Shown: one piece after another, positions 60,963-64,000 of the stretch
Layout: each line of letters opens with the position of its first letter
How positions within the stretch are numbered: the stretch's first letter is position 1
NCBI RefSeq assembly: GCF_015752045.1
Contig: NZ_JADOUS010000006.1
Location: 124,001-188,000, forward strand
Source: Arthrobacter_D sp015752045
GTDB lineage: Bacteria; Actinomycetota; Actinomycetes; Actinomycetales; Micrococcaceae
Reading direction: 5' to 3'
DNA length: 64,000 bases
Notes under the pieces: model-generated
Told to the model about the DNA's origin: nothing
Database searches by the model: none
What the model saw: only the letters and a program-made list of their open reading frames with translations
Translations under genes and position numbers: made by a program

Positions 60963-61709
60963 ATGCGGACCGCGCACACGGACCCGGCGATGACCACACC
61001 GCCGGCAACCACGACGCCGTCGGCCCCCGCCTCCCAGACCCTGTCACGGGGCATCCGGGCCCTGGAGATCCTCGCGGACACCCCGGACGGGCTGACGACG
61101 GCGGAGATCGCGGGCGCGCTCGACGTGCACCGCTCCATCGCCTACCGGATCCTGCGCACCCTCGAGGAGCACTCGCTCGTCGTCCGGGATGCCGCCGGCC
61201 GGTTCCAGGCCGGACCGGGACTGGCGAACCTCGCCCGGGGCGTGGCGGCCCGGCTGCAGACGGCCGCCCTGCCCGAACTCACTGCGGTGGCGTCGGAACT
61301 GCAGATGACGGCCTTCATCGCGGTCTGGGACCGGCACCACTGCGTCACCCTCGTCGCCGTCGAACCCCCGCACGGCGAGGGCACCCTCGTCCAGCGGCCT
61401 GGCTCGCGCCACCCGTTCGACGCCGGGGCGCCCGGCATCGCCATCCAGTCCGCCCTCACCGAGTCCCACTGGCAGCGCCTGGCACCCGGCTCGCCCTACC
61501 GCGAGGCATCGAAAATTGCGGCGGCCACCGGGTACGCCACGAGCCAGGACGAGGTGATCCCCGGCGTCAGTTCCGTCGCCGCCCCCGTGCACGTCCGCGG
61601 CCGGCTCCCCGCAGCGCTCGCCGTCGTCTACCTCCACAGCGACCGATCGGTCGAGGCCATCGGCGCCCGCGTCGCCGCAGCCGCCCGCGCCGTCGGATCC
61701 GTCCTGTGA
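60963..61709 (+). CDS. IclR-family regulator
   Basis: This 248-residue regulator has an N-terminal winged helix (TTAEIAGALDVHRSIAYRIL) after a Thr/Ala-rich lead, then the IclR effector domain (LQMTAFIAVWDRHHCVTLVA). It starts 1 nt after the hydroxylase stop and controls the operon at 58973-58995, as many IclR proteins control their own aromatic pathway genes. A downstream in-frame ATG at 60990 is possible. Confidence 0.87.
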   Translation: MRTAHTDPAMTTPPATTTPSAPASQTLSRGIRALEILADTPDGLTTAEIAGALDVHRSIAYRILRTLEEHSLVVRDAAGRFQAGPGLANLARGVAARLQTAALPELTAVASELQMTAFIAVWDRHHCVTLVAVEPPHGEGTLVQRPGSRHPFDAGAPGIAIQSALTESHWQRLAPGSPYREASKIAAATGYATSQDEVIPGVSSVAAPVHVRGRLPAALAVVYLHSDRSVEAIGARVAAAARAVGSVL

Positions 61710-61749
61710 CGCGGCCCCATCCCCTCACCCTCCGTGCGAAGGATCAGCT

Positions 61750-63081
61750 ATGACCACCATCCCCCTCCGTGCGTCCGCCGCGGATCCCGCCACCCTCGAC
61801 GTCGAGGAGACGTGGTCCCGCGACCACCTCGAGTCCGTCCAGCTGGAACGCCTGCAGGCCACGCTCGCCCACGCCTATACGCAGGTGCCCCTGTACCGGC
61901 GGAAGTTCGACGACGCCGGCGTCCACCCCGACGACGTGCGTGAGCTCGCCGACCTCGCGAAGTTCCCCTTCACCACCAAGGAGGACCTGCGCAGCACCTA
62001 CCCGTTCGGCATGTTCGCCGTCCCGCAGGAGCGCGTGGCGCGCATCCACGCGTCCTCCGGCACGACGGGCCAGCCCACCGTCGTCGGCTACACGGCCGGA
62101 GACCTCGACCGGTGGGCGTCCCTCGTGGCGCGCTCGCTGCGCGCCTCCGGCGTGAAGCCCGGCTGGAAGGTCCACAACGCCTACGGGTACGGGCTGTTCA
62201 CGGGCGGCCTCGGCGCGCATGCGGGCGCGGAGCGGCTCGGCTGCACCGTCATCCCCATCTCGGGCGGCCAGACCGAGCGGCAGGTGCAGCTCATCCGGGA
62301 CTTCGAACCCGATGCCATCCTCGCCACGCCCACCTACCTGCTCACCATCCTCGACACCATGGTCGCGGCAGGGATCGATCCGTCGTCCACGTCCCTGAAG
62401 ACCGGCGTCCTCGGCGCCGAGCCGTGGACGGAGGGCATGCGGCAGGAGCTCGAGGGGCGCGCGGGCTTCGACGCGTGCGACATCTACGGCCTGTCCGAGG
62501 TCATGGGCCCCGGCGTCGCCGGTGAATGCGTGGAGTCCAAGGACGGCTCGCACATCTGGGAGGACCACTTCCGGCCGGAGATCATCGACCCGTTCACGGA
62601 GCAGGTGCTCGACGACGGCCAGGCGGGCGAACTCGTCTTCACGTCCCTGACCAAGGAGGCACTGCCGATCATCCGCTACCGCACCCACGACCTCACCCGC
62701 CTGCAGCCCGGCACCGCGAGGCCCGGCATGCGTCGCATGGAGCGCATCACCGGGCGCAGCGATGACATGGTGATCGTGCGCGGCGTGAACCTGTTCCCCA
62801 CCCAGGTCGAGGAGCTCACGCTGCGCATCCCCGCCCTGAGCCCGCACTTCCAGCTCGAGCTGACGCGCCCCGAGGGTCAGCGGATGGACCAGCTGACCAT
62901 CAAGGTGGAACCCAGGGAGGGGGTCACGGCCGCCGACGCGGCCGCGGCCGCCGTCGAACTCCGGCACCAGGTCAAGACGCACATCGGCTCCACGTGCGCC
63001 GTCACCGTCGTGGAACAGGGCTCGCTCGTGCGCTCCAGCGGGAAGCTCCGGCGGATCTACGACCTCCGGCCCCGCGGTTGA
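61750..63081 (+). CDS. phenylacetate-CoA ligase-like enzyme
   Basis: This 443-residue member of the adenylate-forming family has the P-loop-like HASSGTTGQPTVVGY, IYGLSEVMGPGVAGE and the C-terminal YRTHDLTRLQPG and ITGRSDDMVIVRG. It matches PaaK in length and motifs. It would form the CoA thioester of an aromatic acid. Because it stands behind a hydroxylase, the acid may be a hydroxylated benzoate or phenylacetate. AAGGAT precedes the ATG. It is probably co-transcribed with the two upstream genes (gap 40 nt). Confidence 0.87.
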   Translation: MTTIPLRASAADPATLDVEETWSRDHLESVQLERLQATLAHAYTQVPLYRRKFDDAGVHPDDVRELADLAKFPFTTKEDLRSTYPFGMFAVPQERVARIHASSGTTGQPTVVGYTAGDLDRWASLVARSLRASGVKPGWKVHNAYGYGLFTGGLGAHAGAERLGCTVIPISGGQTERQVQLIRDFEPDAILATPTYLLTILDTMVAAGIDPSSTSLKTGVLGAEPWTEGMRQELEGRAGFDACDIYGLSEVMGPGVAGECVESKDGSHIWEDHFRPEIIDPFTEQVLDDGQAGELVFTSLTKEALPIIRYRTHDLTRLQPGTARPGMRRMERITGRSDDMVIVRGVNLFPTQVEELTLRIPALSPHFQLELTRPEGQRMDQLTIKVEPREGVTAADAAAAAVELRHQVKTHIGSTCAVTVVEQGSLVRSSGKLRRIYDLRPRG

Positions 63082-63160
63082 CAGCGGCCGGCGTACAGGA
63101 CACCGGCGGGACCCGCGGCGGAGGTTCGCGTCCGCGGCGCCACTCCACCAGACTGTCCTG

Positions 63161-63853
63161 ATGGAACGGACGCGCGTCAGGGACTGGCTGATCGGTGCTC
63201 TCGGGATGCTCCTCGTCCTGGGGATCGCCGTCGTGGTCCTCTGGTGGTCAGCGAGCAGCCCGGCCGGTGCGGGCGCCTCCGCGCCGCCGGCCGAGTCCGG
63301 CCCCCCGCCTTCGACAGGCCCCCAGGCAGGGCCGCCCGCCGGTCTGGGCGAGGACGAGGTGTGGCTCGCCGACCTGGAGCTGGACGCCGGGACCGTGATG
63401 GCCGCGGGCTCGACGCTGCGGGACGTGCGGGCGGTCGGGCAGGGCGTGGTCACCGGACCGGGCGGGCTGGTGGCCGACCGGCTCGCCGTGGACGCGACGG
63501 TGCCGTTCGACGCCGTCGCCGCGGAGCTCGGCGGTGGCACCGTGGTCCGACCGGCCGACGACGGGCAGGCGACCGTGGTGCGCACGGTCGAGGCCCTGGG
63601 CCGGGAACTGCCCGTCACCGCCACCGGCACCGTCGAGGTCGAGGGCGGCAGGCTCGTCATGGAGCCGCGCTCGATCGACGTCGGCGGCCCGGACTTCCTC
63701 TCCGAGGGGATCGCCGCCGTCGTCCGCCGCTTCGTCACGATCGAGCACGAGATCGAAGGCCTGCCCGAGGGGCTCGTGCTCAGGGACGTCACCGTCCAGG
63801 AGGACGGGTTCCGCGCCGCACTCACCGGCGAGGACATCGCGCTCGCCCCCTGA
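63161..63853 (+). CDS. DUF2993/LmeA-like secreted or anchored protein
   Basis: This 230-residue protein has an N-terminal membrane helix (LIGALGMLLVLGIAVVVLWW) and a Pro/Ser/Ala-rich linker. A beta-rich domain follows, with STLRDVRAVGQGVVTGPGG, VDATVPFDAVAAELGGGTVV and EGLPEGLVLRDVTVQEDGFR. The pattern is like DUF2993 proteins (LmeA of mycobacteria), which bind phospholipids outside the membrane. Function here is inferred from the fold. Confidence 0.75.
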   Translation: MERTRVRDWLIGALGMLLVLGIAVVVLWWSASSPAGAGASAPPAESGPPPSTGPQAGPPAGLGEDEVWLADLELDAGTVMAAGSTLRDVRAVGQGVVTGPGGLVADRLAVDATVPFDAVAAELGGGTVVRPADDGQATVVRTVEALGRELPVTATGTVEVEGGRLVMEPRSIDVGGPDFLSEGIAAVVRRFVTIEHEIEGLPEGLVLRDVTVQEDGFRAALTGEDIALAP

Positions 63854-63958
63854 TGCCGCGCTGACCCGCGGGAGTGGCCGACGGGGGACCGAGGACCCTC
63901 CCCAGTCGTGGATCCAGGGCCGATACTGGGACCCGTGCCCCGAGGGTCGGAGAAGGTC

Positions 63959-64000
63959 ATGGTCCTTGCTCGTCGAACCGGGCCGGCGGAGACGACGAGT
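63959..64000 (+). CDS. possible start of a gene cut by the window edge
   Basis: An ATG at 63959 follows GGAGAAGG at the right spacing, and 14 codons (beginning VLARRTGPAE) stay open to the window end. A GTG at 63935 is also in frame. Too short to identify. Confidence 0.3.
   Translation, partial: MVLARRTGPAETTS

Overview
The window comes from a high-GC actinobacterium, most likely Arthrobacter or a close relative in the Micrococcaceae. The evidence is the codon use, the many GTG starts, the Streptomyces-type L-rhamnose genes, a homoprotocatechuate dioxygenase of the Arthrobacter/Brevibacterium type, and an actinobacterial Asp23 cluster. I saw no rRNA, tRNA, CRISPR array, intact transposase or phage genes. 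The genus is an inference from gene content.

1-6.4 kb: a lipoprotein whose frame runs in from the window edge, a zinc alcohol dehydrogenase, then a gene-poor eroded stretch. That stretch holds a 160-bp direct repeat either side of arfB, a 35-nt palindrome and a broken DUF1016 nuclease gene. A diguanylate cyclase and a DUF2256/DUF3253 protein follow. 6.4-19.3 kb: a complete L-rhamnose locus. rhaI, the bifunctional aldolase/dehydrogenase and rhaB run left; rhaR, the ABC transporter rhaTPQS, a fucose/arabinose-isomerase-like gene and rhaM run right. The same 12-bp operator lies in both control regions. 19.4-24.6 kb: CPBP protease, MgtA-type Mg2+ ATPase, nitronate monooxygenase and a small membrane protein. 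24.7-31.2 kb: a leftward homoprotocatechuate meta-cleavage operon (FAH-RraA fusion, GntR regulator, hpaE, hpaD, hpaH, hpaI) behind a readable promoter and palindromic operator.

31.4-36.4 kb: an Asp23/Gls24 envelope-stress locus. Five leftward genes face an ECF sigma gene, a zinc-finger-Asp23 protein and another Asp23-like protein. 36.6-48.4 kb: accessory genes, including a thioesterase, an ArsR/SRPBCC pair, a TetR-controlled membrane gene set ending in a broken epimerase gene, a hydrolase/TetR pair and a two-component system with a Pro/Asp-rich partner. 48.4-58.8 kb: a leftward glycoconjugate-type operon (three glycosyltransferases, an ABC exporter, two APH-fold kinases, nearly all joined by 4-nt overlaps), an upstream UDP-sugar dehydrogenase, a remnant of a ferredoxin-type reductase and a GAF protein. 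Matching 16-bp palindromes lie upstream of the dehydrogenase and of the glycosyltransferase operon. 58.9-63.9 kb: an IclR-controlled aromatic unit (3-hydroxybenzoate 4-hydroxylase-like flavoprotein, IclR regulator, PaaK-like CoA ligase) and a DUF2993-like protein.

The best candidates for something undescribed are the GT/ABC/kinase operon with its paired palindromes, the sigma/zinc-finger-Asp23 stress module, and the FAH-RraA fusion in the hpa operon.
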